This document shows, one piece after another, positions 45,741 to 57,309 of a DNA stretch of 64,000 nucleotides. The notes under the pieces are model-generated. The model was not told the origin of the DNA, searched no databases, and worked only from the letters and a program-made list of their open reading frames with translations. Source of the DNA: Theropithecus gelada (taxonomy: Eukaryota > Chordata > Mammalia > Primates > Cercopithecidae); assembly GCF_003255815.1 (NCBI RefSeq), contig NC_037673.1:162925427-162989426 (forward strand). Direction: 5' to 3'. A program made the translations under genes and the position numbers. Each line of letters opens with the position of its first letter. Position 1 is the first letter of the stretch.

Positions 45741-46034
45741 TTTTTGAGATGAAGTCTCACTCTATTGCCCAGGCTGGAGTGCAGTGGTACCATCTCCGCT
45801 CACTGCAATCTCTGCCTCCCGGGTTCAAGTGATTCTCCTGCCTCAGCTTCCTGAGTAGCTGGGACTATAGACATGAGCTACCACACCTGGCTATTTTTCT
45901 TTTTTTTGTATTTTTAGTAGAGATGAGGTTTCATGATGTTGACCAGGTTGGTGATGAACTCCTGACCTCTAGTGATCCGCCCTCCTCGGCCTCCCAAAGT
46001 GTTAGGATTACAGGCATGAACCACTGAAGCCAGC
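45704..46034 (-). mobile_element. AluS with long (TTTA)n tail
   Basis: Reverse two-arm Alu with a (TTTA)n array at about 45704-45743. Near-duplication CAGCCTTATTTTAC / CAGCTTTATTTCAC. Confidence 0.94.
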
Positions 46035-46422
46035 TTTATTTCACCAATTGAATAGTCCCTACCAATGTAATGTTTAATTTCAAAGGCATGCAATTTAAAA
46101 TAGTCTCTACTTTTCCAGTTCAGGCTTACCTTAGGTGTACATACATGGATTAATTTTTCTGTCTCCTTTGTTCACCTCTTTCTCTACTCCCTTTTTATTT
46201 TTTTACTTCTCCAGGATCTAGGTAGGTAGAAAGTAGAATAAGGGGGAAATTGCCCAGTCTATGTAGCTGGCATAATGTCATCTGTTGTTCTTATTCTCTT
46301 GAGCTAGAGATACAATTTGAGTCTCTATGTCTCTTGACAATCTTTTTTTGGTACTCAAAGGTACTCCCACAGGGAAACACCAATTTCAGCTTCTGTAATA
46401 TATCCTGGCTGGCTTCTCTCAA
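46035..46422. other. Unique sequence
   Basis: No recognised feature. Confidence 0.45.
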
Positions 46423-46713
46423 TTTTTTTTTTTTGGAACAGAGTCTTGCTCTGTCACCATGCTGGAGTACAGTGGCACAATCTCAGCTCACTGCAACCTC
46501 CACCTCCTGGGTTCAAGCGATTCCTCTGCCTCAGTCTCCCAAGTAGCTGGAATTACAGGCACGCGCCTCCATGCCCGGCTAATTTTTTGTATTTTAATAG
46601 AGACGGGGTTTCACCATGTTGGCCAAGATGGTCTCGATCTCCAGACCTCGTGATCCGCCTGCCTCCACCTCCCAAAGTGTTGAGATTACAGGCGTGAGCC
46701 ACAGCGCCTGGCC
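46423..46713 (-). mobile_element. AluS
   Basis: Reverse two-arm Alu. Near-duplication TGGCTTCTCTCAATTTT / TGGCTGCTCTCGATTTT on the flanks. Confidence 0.94.
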
Positions 46714-47010
46714 TTGGCTGCTCTCGATTTTATCCTCATCTCTTGTCTTCTGGTTGTCTGGGTCACTTCATGCTTCTGTGCAGTTCTTAAGATGATCCCG
46801 GGATAACACTCTACCTTGAGGTCCATGTTATTTCCCAGAAAACCTGCACCCTTTCCAGCTATTGATGGAAGAGCAGTTTCCTCCTGATGCAGTCTTTTCT
46901 CTCCTCTCTGCTGCAAAGCAGATCACTCTAGGCATCAACTTTTGTCTTCAGACTTCTCTCAGCAAGAAGAATCATATATTAAACCTTACATTTCCTAATG
47001 CAAGGGACAC
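46714..47010. other. Unique sequence
   Basis: No recognised feature before the 5S-like segment. Confidence 0.45.
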
Positions 47011-47011
47011 A

Positions 47012-47105
47012 ATCAATGGCCATACCACTCTGAACATGCCTGAACTCATCTGATCTTGGAAACTCACTCAAGGGTTATATTTTAAGGTCTACTTGGGCTC
47101 CCTTT
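47012..47105 (+). pseudogene. 5S ribosomal RNA pseudogene
   Basis: The stretch GGCCATACCACTCTGAACAT, then CTCATCTGATCTTGGAAACT, matches the 5' two-thirds of vertebrate 5S rRNA, and TCTACTTGGGCTCC aligns with the region around the later TACTTGGATGG. Many substitutions hit the internal control region, and the 3' end is lost, so neither transcription by RNA polymerase III nor a functional RNA is expected. 5S-derived pseudogenes are common in primate genomes. No A tail or clear duplication was seen. Confidence 0.78.
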
Positions 47106-47774
47106 GAATCATTTTTCACTTGGTGTCAGGTGAGGAGCAAGGACAGGATGTCACAATATTTGAGCTGCTCTCCCCAGTGAAATTCTCTCATGGCCTCTTA
47201 AGCTTCAATCTCTTATATATTCAAAAGGTAGTGATGGGCTTATGTAGCAAAATTGGTTCTGAGCCATATTCTTTACAAGTCCTGTGTGGCTGGTTTAGCA
47301 TTGCTCTTTAGAATGGGGGAGGATTTGGCAACTATTGTGTTATTCTTAGCCAAGGACCTATGCAAAAATTCAAGACAACAGGAAGAGTTGAATTTAACAT
47401 CCCGATACATTAGTAAAATGGGAGATTAGATCATTTATTGAAATTGAACGAGGGCATTTAGGGATTTTTGTGGTTAATATAAAAGAAAAAGAGACTCCAA
47501 TAAATGGGGTGGACAGTCAATTAGCAGTGAGGAAAAGATTTGGTGAATAACAATTGTGAGGTTTGATAACATCAATCTGAACTACAAGCCATCAATACAG
47601 TTATGGGAATTCTGCTGTCAAATTCAGTAATTCGGAAACTAGAGAGAAAAATGAATAGAGATTTTTTTTCCAGTGATGATGATTCACAAAATGTTTTGCA
47701 GCATAAGATTGTAATAACCAATGGTCAAGGCCCAGGAGATAAAACAGACTAGGTAGAAAGGGAATAACAATAGC
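47106..47774. other. Unique sequence
   Basis: No repeat recognised in about 670 bp. Confidence 0.45.
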
Positions 47775-47965
47775 AACCTTAACCATTCATTAAACACTTC
47801 CTATATGTCAAAGTCTTTGTACATATTCCTTATGTAATATTATCTATGTTTTACAGAAAAAAAAAAGAGAGTCTTAGGCTAAGTAATTTTTCCCTAATGT
47901 TTTAGAGCTGTTAGTGGTAATGGGGTTTGAACTCAGATCTGTTGCACACAGGGTCAGCACTCAGA
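47775..47965 (-). mobile_element. MIR
   Basis: Antisense MIR: ATTAAACACTTCCTATATGT, TATCTATGTTTTACAGAAAA, GGGGTTTGAACTCAGATCTG. Confidence 0.8.
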
Positions 47966-48687
47966 GGTGAATCAGAAAGATACAAGTAGACTTAAAGATG
48001 AATAATTATAGAGCCACATGTAAAGAAGAATGGAGGCACACGAGAAGTAGAGCGATAGGAGCTTGTGAATCAAAAGTCCAAATTCAAAGTTACTATCATA
48101 GAGTACCAACAAAGAACAAGGGTGGCTGTGCAAATGGGTTGCCCATGTAGCATAGAGCTGCAGGTCACTGGAGTAGAAATAAATCAAAGGACTGATAACA
48201 AGGAAGTTGTTTCCTTGATCTTTTCGAATGATGTATCCACCCATGGAAAAGTTGAAAGATTGGATGCCAAGTGGGAAATATGTGATTCAGGAAATAAAGA
48301 TGTCAAAGAATTTAGGGAATTGCCATGGAAGTGCGTAAAGTTTAGTGACCAAAATGAAAAAAGTTAAATGATGTGGGCTTCATAAAGATCTAGAATTGTT
48401 AGAAGAAAGGAATGGCAAAATAACTGGGAAGTGAAAATGGGAAGGAAACAGAATTTCAACATGGTATTTCTGAAGCTCCAAGTTATGAGAAAATGAGTCA
48501 CCTTTTCAGGGAACTGAGCAGAATATGGGATTTGCAAGAAAAGAAAGTAGATCATACTCTCCATTTTCTACCTCCCTGGAGAGGCCTTTCCTAGTCACCT
48601 GCTCTAAAGTAGTTCCTTCCTCCAGTCATTCTTCATCATCTTAGCCTCTTTTATTTTCTTCACCATACTTATTATTAAATAAAAGTG
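47966..48687. other. Unique sequence
   Basis: A plus-strand frame of 100 codons (48065-48367) starts at GTG, has no ATG-led domain and no splice context. Not supported as a gene. Confidence 0.45.
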
Positions 48688-48688
48688 C

Positions 48689-48945
48689 TTTTTTTTTTTT
48701 TTTTGAGACGGAGTCTCGCTCTGTCACCCAGGCTGGGTGAATTCAAGCAATTCTTCTGTCTCAGCCTCCCGAGTAGCTGAGACGACAGGCACATGCCACC
48801 ACGCCAGGCTAATTTTTGTATTTTTAGTACAGATGGGATTTCACCATATTGGTCAGGCTGGTCTCGAAATCCTGACCTCAGGTGATCCACCCTCCTCGGC
48901 CTCCCAAAGTACTGGGATTACAGGTGTGAGCCACCACCTGTGGCC
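48689..48945 (-). mobile_element. Alu with internal deletion
   Basis: Reverse Alu lacking about 45-50 bp of the right arm: GTCACCCAGGCTGG jumps straight to GTGAATTCAAGCAATTC. Confidence 0.93.
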
Positions 48946-49364
48946 AAGTTCTTTTTTTTTTAAACAGAATATAGATGTATCAAAGAACAGAAACAGGAAA
49001 AGTGGTTAATGTGATCAAGAAGAATCGACCTGAACTAGATGGAAGAAGTGTTTAACAAAACATAAAATATACCTAACCAGAGAAGTAGAGAAGTGTAACT
49101 TTCATTTGTAAATGAAATGAATGTAAATGAAATGTAAATGTAATTCAGGGATGCCTTGAGTGATGGAGCTGCAGAGCTGTGAAGCAACAGACATATGGAT
49201 CAAGTTCAATATGGGAAGACAAACAGATTACAGGACCCTGTGTTTTTACCTGGAATGCCTACTTGGTATTTGGCACCTAAATGGGACTGGAATGAACTGT
49301 TGTTTGGTCACTACCTGTGATTCAACCTGACTTCATTTGTATGTGACTACTGAGGAAGGTTAAT
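48946..49364. other. Unique sequence with short ATGTAAATGAA repeats
   Basis: A small cluster of ATGTAAATGAA-like units lies at 49100-49142. Nothing else recognised. Confidence 0.5.
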
Positions 49365-49376
49365 AAGGACACATAT

Positions 49377-49633
49377 TTTAGGAGACCAAGGCTGGTGGAT
49401 CACGAGGTCAAGAGATGGAGACCATCCTGGCCAACATGGTGAAACCCTGTCTTTACCAAAAATACAAAAATTAGCTGGGCGTGGTGGTGTACCCCTGTAG
49501 TCCCAGCTACTTGGGAGGTTGAGGCAGGAGAATCGCTTGAACCCGGGAGGCGGAGGTTGCAGTGAGCTGAGATGGTGCCACTGCACTCCAGCCTGGGCAA
49601 CAGAGCAAGACTACGTCTTAAATAAATAAATAA
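49377..49633 (+). mobile_element. 5'-truncated Alu
   Basis: Starts about 35 bp into the Alu consensus (TTTTAGGAGACCAAGGCTGG) and has an (AAAT)n tail. Flanking AAGGACACATAT / AAGGCACATATG suggests a real truncated insertion. Confidence 0.92.
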
Positions 49634-50724
49634 AGGCACATATGATCTCTTCTTTTCCCATTCTTCTTATATTTACCTTGAAGTCATAAGTGACTCTTTG
49701 TTTAGCATTAAACAGAAGACAGTGGTTTTTGGGGGGTAAAATGGAGTGTTAATGTAATTCCTTAAATAGTTTTGTTTCTTAAGATAGCTGCTATTGGAGA
49801 GGACTCTAGTAGAGAGATCAACAACACAATATCATTTGCTTACAAGGTTTCAAATGATAGAAGAGAGAGAAAATGGGCAATTGAGGTTATGATTATCTCA
49901 TAATGTTAAAGTCTAAAATAGGTAGGGAAGTCAGTGTGGAGGCAAGCAGTAGGCTGAGAAAGCTGGAGTTTTTTGGAAAACAAAGCGGAATTTGGATCAA
50001 CTGAACAGTATGACTGTCAGACTATACTAAATTTGCTTAAGGTTCGACACTGGCATTAATCAGAAACAAAACGCCTGCCCATAATAATTACTTGACCTTT
50101 GGTTCCAAGGAAGTGAGGTGGTCTGATGAAGCCTCATGAACTCCCTAGCAATAGAACTTTCCAAAAAAAGTCTGCTGTAGTGATAGTTTTAAAAGAAAAA
50201 GGGGCCATGTCCTTGAGTTTGTATTTGAAGCTTATTTAGACCTGAATTGACTGAAGAAAAGAAAATCATCCAAATGCTTAAATAAATTGATTCTCTAAAT
50301 TCCAACCAAATAGTTTGGAAGGGTTGTTTATCCTAATACATTAGGGCTCATTACATAAAACACAGGAATTGCCAGAGAGGATTAGTGGGGGGTTCTTCTT
50401 GTTTGTTTGTTTGTATTTCCTCACTGGGATTTATAAAGTCAGCCTTAGAAGGAGGGATACAGCAGTGACTGATCTGAAAATACATTAATTAAAATATGGG
50501 AAAACGAGGGATTTGGTAAATTATCCAGATTAAAACTTTAAACAAACATGGAGAAATGCAGAGAACAAACAAAATTTAAAAACGTGGAGAGGCAGGAAGT
50601 CCCCTTACATTTGTAGTCTCTTATAGGAAGTTGTAAAGGAGCTGTTACAAAGCCCAGGACCGAGGCGCACCAGCCCTGTCTGTCTATGATATCAGAGGCT
50701 GTGTTACATAAAGGCTAAGCCTGT
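49634..50724. other. 1.1-kb mostly unique sequence
   Basis: A short (GTTT)n run lies at 50398-50414. The rest is not assigned. Confidence 0.45.
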
Positions 50725-51000
50725 GCTACTCTGTAGCTAGACTGCTGGTTTCATAACATAGCAAGATCACTTCTTAGCAGATTTTGGGCAAATTACTTTG
50801 TCTCTCTGAATGCCTGTGTTCTCATCTGTGAGGATAATAATAGAATCTACCACATAGGTTTGGGATGAGGATTAAATGAGAGCATTCATAAAATAGTATC
50901 TGACCTTTCATAAATATTAATTATTATTTTTACCATCACCATTACTATCATCATCATTTCTGGTGCTTATTACAGTGCCTGACACATGGCAGATACTTAG
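50725..51000 (+). mobile_element. MIR, long copy
   Basis: Sense MIR from TTTGGGCAAATTACTTTGTC through GATGAGGATTAAATGAGAGC to GTGCCTGACACATGGCAGAT. A (CAT)n-like expansion lies near 50930-50958. The next Alu inserted near its end. Confidence 0.9.
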
Positions 51001-51016
51001 AAATATGTGATGACGG

Positions 51017-51299
51017 TCGGGCATGGTGGGTCACGCCTGTAATCCCAGTACTTTGGGAAGCCAAGGCGGGTGGATCACGAGGTCAGGAGATCAAGATCAT
51101 CCTGGCTGACACGGTGAAACCCCACCTCTACTTTAAAAAAAAAAAAATTAGCCAGGCGTGGTGGCGAGCGCCTGTAGTCCCAGCTGTCTGGGAGACTGAG
51201 GCAGGAGAATGGCGTGAACCCGGGAGGCGGAGCTTGCATGAGCCGAGATCACGCCACTGCACTCCAGCCTGGGTGACAGAGCAAGACTCTGTCTCAAAA

Positions 51300-51327
<28 letters not shown>
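51017..51327 (+). mobile_element. AluY with perfect duplication
   Basis: AluY-type positions (GGCGTGAACCCGGGAGGCGG, AGCTTGCATGAGCCGAG), a long A tail, and a perfect 16-bp duplication AAATATGTGATGACGG at 51001-51016 and 51328-51343. One of the youngest-looking Alus here. Confidence 0.95.
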
Positions 51328-51330
<3 letters not shown>

Positions 51331-51511
51331 TATGTGATGACGGACTGACTGACTGAATGAATGATAGCCAGAATGAACGCTTCTGCTGCCTGTTATTACA
51401 CTTAAAATCCATCACAAGACATTAAATCTGGGCTCAAACTTGTGTCTACATGGTTCAGTTGAGGTATATAAATGAGTAAATCACACTGGGTTTAAGAAAA
51501 ATAAATAAGCC

Positions 51512-51810
51512 AGCTGGGCCCAGTGGCTCATGCCTGTAATCCCAGCACTTTGGGAGGCTGAGGCAGGGAGATCACCCGAGGTCAGGAGTTCAAGACCAGC
51601 CTGCCCAACATGGCGAAACCCCATCTCTACTAAAAATACAAAAATTGGCTGGGCATGGTGGTAGGTGCCTGTAATCCCAGCTACTCAGGAGGTTGAGGCA
51701 GAATTGCTTGAACCCGGGAGGCAGAGGTGGCAGTGAGCTGAGATTGCGCCACTGCACTCCAGCTTGTGTGATACAGTGAGACTCCATCCGCCCCCCCCCC
51801 CGAAAAAAAG
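51512..51810 (+). mobile_element. AluS with C11 tract before its tail
   Basis: Two-arm Alu. The body-tail junction carries C11 (51791-51801), then GAAAAAAAG. Confidence 0.93.
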
Positions 51811-53059
51811 AAAAGTAAAAAAGCCTCCTACCTTTTATTTTCTGACTTTGGATAAATGTATAGGTACTGAGAAATATTTCTATGCTCTGAGTAAAACAAA
51901 AGCCCCAACACTGATGAAAGACAACTGACTACTCCCTGTCAGGGATGCAACAGGGAATGGTGGTGACTGTGGCAACCTGATGACCCCATCACCTTCTAGA
52001 GTAGACAGACTTCACACAGTTCCTGCTGATTATTGCATTTGAGAATGCAAGCCGTGTGTGGCCAACACTTTGATATTTCAGAAGAGCCTGGACACTTTTA
52101 AAAAAGTATTTTTTTATTTGTACATGTTGTCTGAATGTTTTTGTAGTTATTGCTTGTCTTTTAAACACTGGGCAGGCTAAATATTATCTGACTGCTCACT
52201 GGTGATCCAGTGCAGGGGCCCGAGGTAAATTATTAAAATGCAAATCCCCCTGGAATGCACAGCCCCTAACAAAACTGTTATCAGCAAGTGTCACCAGAGA
52301 GAGGACCGGAGGGTGTTGTAGTGAACATCTGGGGGAGGAAAGATAAAAGGAGAAGTGGGAGGGATGCGAAAACTGCCTATTCCACCATTTCGGCTAAAAC
52401 TGGTCAGAATACTGAGAAAGAAAGGATGAGGAGAGACCATTATGAGCACTCGTGAAGGAAGAGTTAAGGGGGGCGGGGTATTTCAAAGTAATAGTTCTTG
52501 GGGAAAATGAATAAATTAATAATAAAAATACTCTTTTCCAGTCAACATAAGAAGCACAGTCAGGAAGTTTTAAAACTGCACACATAGAAATAAAGTATTA
52601 TTTTTCATTCACCTCCTTCAATCTCATGTTTGTTTCTTAGAGACACAAATACCTTTGCACTTTTAAATCTGTGAAATGTTTGGGGAAATTGAGAATTCTC
52701 TGTTTGTACCACTGCAGAGCCCATTTTTGTTCTGCCTAAGCTTGCTGCTCTTGTCATTGAGAATGGCCTTGTCACATATTTGTAGAATGTCTGCCTTTGA
52801 TTTTGGTCATGAACTATACTTTTGAAATGCATCCAGAAGCTCCCATCACTGCAGATGCTGGCCCTGCCCCTGCCTTCAGGTACTGATTTTCTATTATTGT
52901 CTACATCATTGATTTAGGACCCATTGCATTTAATTCTCTATTCAAGGAAGGCCAGATAATAAAACAGAAACAGAAGATATAATCTTAGCCCTTTGGGAGC
53001 TTAAATTCTAGCAGAGATGACAAAAGAAAAATTATAAAATAACAATGGAAGATGTTCCT
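51811..53059. other. 1.25-kb mostly repeat-free block
   Basis: No repeat recognised with confidence. A perfect octamer, ATGCAAAT, lies at 52238-52245 next to TAAATTATTAAA, with GATAAAAGG near 52342. Regulatory role is inference. Confidence 0.4.
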
Positions 53060-53177
53060 ATAGTATTATAGTGTATATAATATATATAAACATACACAGT
53101 ATATATATAGTACTAGTATAGTATATACTATAGTATATAGGACATTTAGTATAGTATAGTATAGTATAGTATCGTAT
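53060..53177. repeat. TATAG/TATA low-complexity repeat
   Basis: Dominated by TATAG, GTATATA and (TAGTA)n units, about 115 bp. The last part is a clean (TATAG)n array at 53147-53171. Confidence 0.93.
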
Positions 53178-53179
53178 TG

Positions 53180-53370
53180 CTGAAAAGTACTGCCTTGCAA
53201 ATAGAAATACCAGGGCTGGAATCGTGCGCCTCTATTGACCAAGTGGTTGACTTTAGGCTTATTTGTAAAAATAAAATAATGATACATATTTCCTGGGTGG
53301 TTGAGGATGAAAGGAAATAACGTTTGTTCAGAAATCAGCATACAATGCCTAGCTTCTAGTAAGTCCCAAA
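53180..53370 (+). mobile_element. Possible MIR
   Basis: CAGGGCTGGAATCGTGCGCC and later ATGCCTAGCTTCTAGTAAGT are MIR-like. The core is diverged. Confidence 0.45.
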
Positions 53371-53502
53371 AAGCAGATTTATAAAATGTTGCTTGCCTTT
53401 ACACAGTATATAACTAGTTACAGAAAAAATATATATTGGGCAAAAACACAAATAGCAAATCCATCGCTACCTAACTCTGGAATATAGTAATAAGATGTCT
53501 TA

Positions 53503-53798
53503 GGCCAGGCACAGTGGCTCACACCTATAATCCCAGCACTTTGGGAGACCGAGGCAGGCAGATCACAAGGTCAGGAGATCGAGACCATTTTGTCCAACAT
53601 GATAAAACCCCATCTCTACTAAAAATACACAAATTAGCTGGGCATGGTGGCATGCGCCTGTAATCTCAGCTACTTGGGAGGCTGAGGCAGGAGAATCCTT
53701 TGAACCTGGAAGGTGGAGATTGCAGTTAGCTGAGATCATGCTACTGCACTTCCAGCCTGGTAACAGAGCGAGACTCTGTCAAAAAAAAAAAAAAAAAA
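53503..53798 (+). mobile_element. Alu (AluS/Sc)
   Basis: Two-arm Alu with a pure A tail of 18. Confidence 0.94.
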
Positions 53799-53953
53799 GT
53801 CTCAAGCTAATAACTGATGACCTATAAATAATGACAAAAGAGATTGTTATATGGAGTGTTAACGTCTGCCAAATTTTATATATATATAAATATTGCTGAT
53901 TATGGTACAGTATACATAGAGAAAAGAGCATCAACCTTAGGTACACAGCTCAA

Positions 53954-54259
53954 TTTTTTTTTTTTTTTTTTTTTTTTTGAGACTGAGTTTCGCTCCTGTT
54001 GCCCAGGCTGGAGTGCAGTGGTGCAAACTCAGTTCACTGCAACCTCCACCTCCTGGATTCAAACGATTCTCCTGCCTCAGCCTCCTTGGTAGCTGGGTTT
54101 ACAGGCATATGCCACCATGCCTGGCTAATTTTTGTATTTTTAGTAGAGATGCAGTTTCACCATGTTGGTCATGCTGGTCTTGAACTCCTGACCCCATGAT
54201 CCACCTGCCTCAGCCTCCAAAAGTGCTGAGATTACAGGTGTGAGCCATCCCACCCGGCC
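53954..54259 (-). mobile_element. AluS, inverted relative to the Alu 155 bp to the left
   Basis: Reverse two-arm Alu with a 25-base T tail. Confidence 0.94.
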
Positions 54260-54671
54260 TTCAATGGGATTTTATATGCATACACCCATGTGACCATCAC
54301 CAATCAAAATATAGAATATTTCCAAAACACTAGAAATTTCTTATTTCACCCTTCTATCTACAATCCTTGCCTTCCACTTCTAATTAACTATTATACTGAC
54401 TTCAATCACCATAAACTAATTTTGTGTAGTGTTACCTTTATATAAATGTATTGTTCTCTATGGACTGTTTTGTATCTGGCTTTTTGCAGTAAATATTTTT
54501 TTTCTGTGACAGAAAAGCAAGGTAAAGCAAAGTCTGAGAGTTCCAGTTGCTTCATATCCGTATCAGCACTTGATATTGGCAGTCTTTAAGTTTAGACACA
54601 CTGAGGAAGGGAGGGTGTATTCGTATCTTGTGATTTTGATTTGCTTTGCTCCTGTGTCTAATGATGATTGA

Positions 54672-54718
54672 CACACACACATATATACATATATATATAT
54701 ATATGTATATATATATTT
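54672..54718. repeat. (AC)n(AT)n microsatellite
   Basis: ACACACACACATATATACA followed by (TA)n, then TTTATTTA, at the tail side of the next Alu. Confidence 0.93.
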
Positions 54719-55009
54719 ATTTATTTTGAGATGGAGTCTCACTCTGTCGCCCAGGCTGGAGTGCAGTGGTGCAATCTCAGCTCACTACAAGCTCTACCTC
54801 CTGGGTTCATGCCATTCTCCTGCCTCAGCCTCCCAAGTAGCTGGGACTACAGGTGCCCACCATCACGCCCGACTAATTTTTTCTATTTTTAGTAGAGACA
54901 AGTTTTCACCATGTTAGCCAGGATGGTCTCGATCTCCTGACCTCGTGATCCGCCCGCCTCAGCCTCCACAAAGTGCTGGGATTACAGGCATGAGCCATCA
55001 CGCCTGGCC
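54719..55009 (-). mobile_element. AluY-like inside L1
   Basis: Reverse two-arm Alu with CTACAAGCTCTACCTCCTGG and GTTCATGCCATTCTCCTGCC, as in AluY. Confidence 0.93.
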
Positions 55010-55254
55010 CACTTTTTAATATTCTTACTGGCCATTGAGATATTCTTTTTACTCTCTGTCTTCATCTTTCTAAAATAACCGTTTATGTCTCTTGCCCATT
55101 TTTCAAATTGGTTATTTAGTTAAATTTTTAAAAGAATTTGCTTCCTTATATTCCAGATGAAGTTGAGAATATCTTCTGTTTACAACTTGCCTTTTCACTC
55201 TCTTAATCTCTTTTCTTGATGAAAAGAAATTCTTAATTTTATTGAATTCCAATA

Positions 55255-55405
55255 ATTTTTTAAGAGACAGGGTCTCACTCTGTCACCCAGGCTGGAGTGC
55301 AGCGGCACAATCACACTTCAGTGCAGCCTCAAACTCCTGGGCTCAAGTAATCCTCCCATCTGGGCCTCCCAGAGTGTTAGGATTACAGTCGTGACCTGCA
55401 CATGT
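55255..55405 (-). mobile_element. Alu monomer (FLAM/FRAM or AluJ fragment) inside L1
   Basis: One arm only, in reverse, from AGAGACAGGGTCTCACTCTG to CAGTCGTGACCTGCACATG. Confidence 0.75.
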
Positions 55406-55436
55406 GACCGAAATGTTCTTTTATAATTAGTGTTTG

Positions 55437-56053
55437 AGGGGTGGGCACAGTGGCTTACACCTGTAATTTCGGTACTTTGGGAGGCCAAGGTAGGTGGATC
55501 ACTTGAGGCCAGGAGTTCGAGATCAGCCTGACCAACATGGCAAAACCTTGTCTCTACTAAAAATACAAAAAATTAGCCAGGCATGGTAGCATGCACCTGT
55601 TGTCCCAGCTGTTTGGGAGGCTGAGTCACAGGAATTGCTTGAACCGGCCAGGTATGGTGGCTCACGGCTGTAATTCCAGCACTTTGGGAGGCCGAGGAGG
55701 GTGGATCACGAGGTCAGGAGTTCAAGACCAACCTGGCCAACATAGTGAGATCCCATCTCTACTAAAAAATACCAAAGTTAGCCAGGCGTGGTGGTGTGTG
55801 CCTGTAGTCCCAGCTACTCGGGAGGCTGAGGCAGGAGAAACACTTGAATCTGCGAGTTGGAGGTTGCAGCAAGCTGAGATCGCACCACTGCACTCCAGCT
55901 TGGGCAACAGAGTGACACTTCTTCTCAAAAAGAAAAAAAAAAGAATCGCTTGAACCCGAGAGGGGGAGGTTGCAGTGAGCCGTGATGGTGCCAGTGCACT
56001 CCAGTCTGGGGGACAGATTGAGGCTCTGTCTGAAAAAAATAAATAAATAAAAC
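55437..56053 (+). mobile_element. AluS interrupted by another Alu
   Basis: The left piece (55437-55645) and right piece (55944-56053) join as one Alu. Outer duplication AATTAGTGTTT at 55425-55435 and 56054-56064. Confidence 0.94.
55646..55943 (+). mobile_element. Alu inserted inside an Alu, same strand
   Basis: Complete Alu flanked by AATTGCTTGAACC / AATCGCTTGAACC (55633-55645, 55944-55956), which is sequence of the host Alu right arm. Confidence 0.95.
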
Positions 56054-56160
56054 AATTAGTGTTTATATTAACTTAAGAAACCTTTGCTTATCAAAGTAGT
56101 CCAGATGCTATTGCGATTCTTTTAAGGTGTTTGTTTTGGAATACCAACAATCAGAGACCT

Positions 56161-56837
56161 GTCAAAAGTTTTCACATACATGTGATTCCCAATCAGAGGA
56201 TTTGCCTAAGGTATGTCAGATCTTATCACTGCTATTTCCAACCTTTTAATCCAAATGTGAGAGTTTTTAATGGTTGATACAGCTCTAAATCTGAGAGCTA
56301 GATGGCCCACTCGGTGACTCTGGGCAAGTTTCAGAACCTTGTCTACAGCCCACCACCCAGGACTGGGACACTGTCCGGAGTCACTGGAAACAATTCCAGC
56401 TATGGGATGAGGGTAAGGGCTTTTGCTTCTTTCCTTTATTTTTGTTGAATAAATACATTTATTCCCAGATTAAATTTGGCCCCAGATGACTATTTATTAC
56501 ACAATTGTGAGTCTGTTCTTTTGTTCTATCTTCCAAACATTTTCTAAACATTTGGTGAAGAATATCTGTGACTAAGGCGGGGGCCGGGGGTGGGGGGCGG
56601 GGTTCTGTCTTGTAATTATTTTCACCAGGACAGAAATAATTGGTCTATTATGAATCCAATTTCCACTTCTTTTTAACTTACATGAAACATCAGAAAGCAA
56701 ATTTCTCCCTAATCTATAAAGAATCAAAATAGACTTCTTAATAATGAAGTTTGAGGCCATTTATTTGAAAATATTACTTATTCCCCTTTATAGCTCAATG
56801 TTCAGTGTTAATGGAGGAGTGGAACTGAAATAAAACT
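56161..56837. other. Unique sequence containing a G-rich run
   Basis: No repeat recognised. It holds the G-run cluster at 56577-56602. Confidence 0.45.
56577..56602 (+). other. G-quadruplex-type motif
   Basis: Plus strand shows G runs of 5, 5, 6 and 4 separated by one or two bases (GGGGGCCGGGGGTGGGGGG then CGGGG). This exceeds the usual four-runs-of-three rule with very short loops. Confidence 0.9.
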
Positions 56838-57252
56838 GTATTAGTTTGCTAGGGCTGCCATAACAAAATACTGCAGACTAGGTAGTTTAAATAGCAGAAA
56901 TTGATCTTCTCACCGTTCTGTAGGCTGAAAGTCCAAGATGAAGATGTGGCAGATTTGATTGCCTCTGAGGCCTCTCACTGGATTGCAGATGGCCACCCTT
57001 CTCACTGTGTCTTCACTTGTTGTCTCCTCTGTGCTCATGCAACCATGGTATCTCTTTTTGTGTCCAAATTTCCTTTCTTATAAGGACACCATTCATATTG
57101 GATTACAGCCCACCCTAATACCCTCATTTTAAATTAATCACCTCTTTAAAGGTCTTATATCCACATATAGTCATATTCTGAGGCACTAGTGTTTAGGACC
57201 TCAGCTTACGATTTTGGAAGGGTCAGGGAGGCACACAATTGGGCCCATAACA
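56838..57252 (-). mobile_element. MaLR LTR (MLT1/MST type)
   Basis: Antisense LTR from TATTAGTTTGCTAGGGCTGC, AAAATACTGCAGACTAGGTA, TATAAGGACACCATTCATAT to ATTGGGCCCATAACA. Nearly full length. Confidence 0.82.
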
Positions 57253-57309
57253 ATCACTGACGAGTATTTTAGAAGAGTGTGATGGGGAAAAGTGCCAGAT
57301 TAAAAAGCA

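Larger units (their letters stand above)
54262..56160 (-). mobile_element. Old L1 (L1M), antisense, interrupted by Alus
   Basis: Three blocks read continuously as antisense old L1: 54262-54665 (CATGTGACCATCACCAATCA; 3' side), 55010-55254 (TTATGTCTCTTGCCCATTTT; TTCTTGATGAAAAGAAATTC, ORF2 side) and 56054-56160 (AAGAAACCTTTGCTTATC). Alus and an Alu monomer separate them. Confidence 0.72.

Noticed and set aside
48065..48367. 100-codon plus-strand frame
   Set aside because: Starts at GTG, no domain and no gene context in nuclear DNA.
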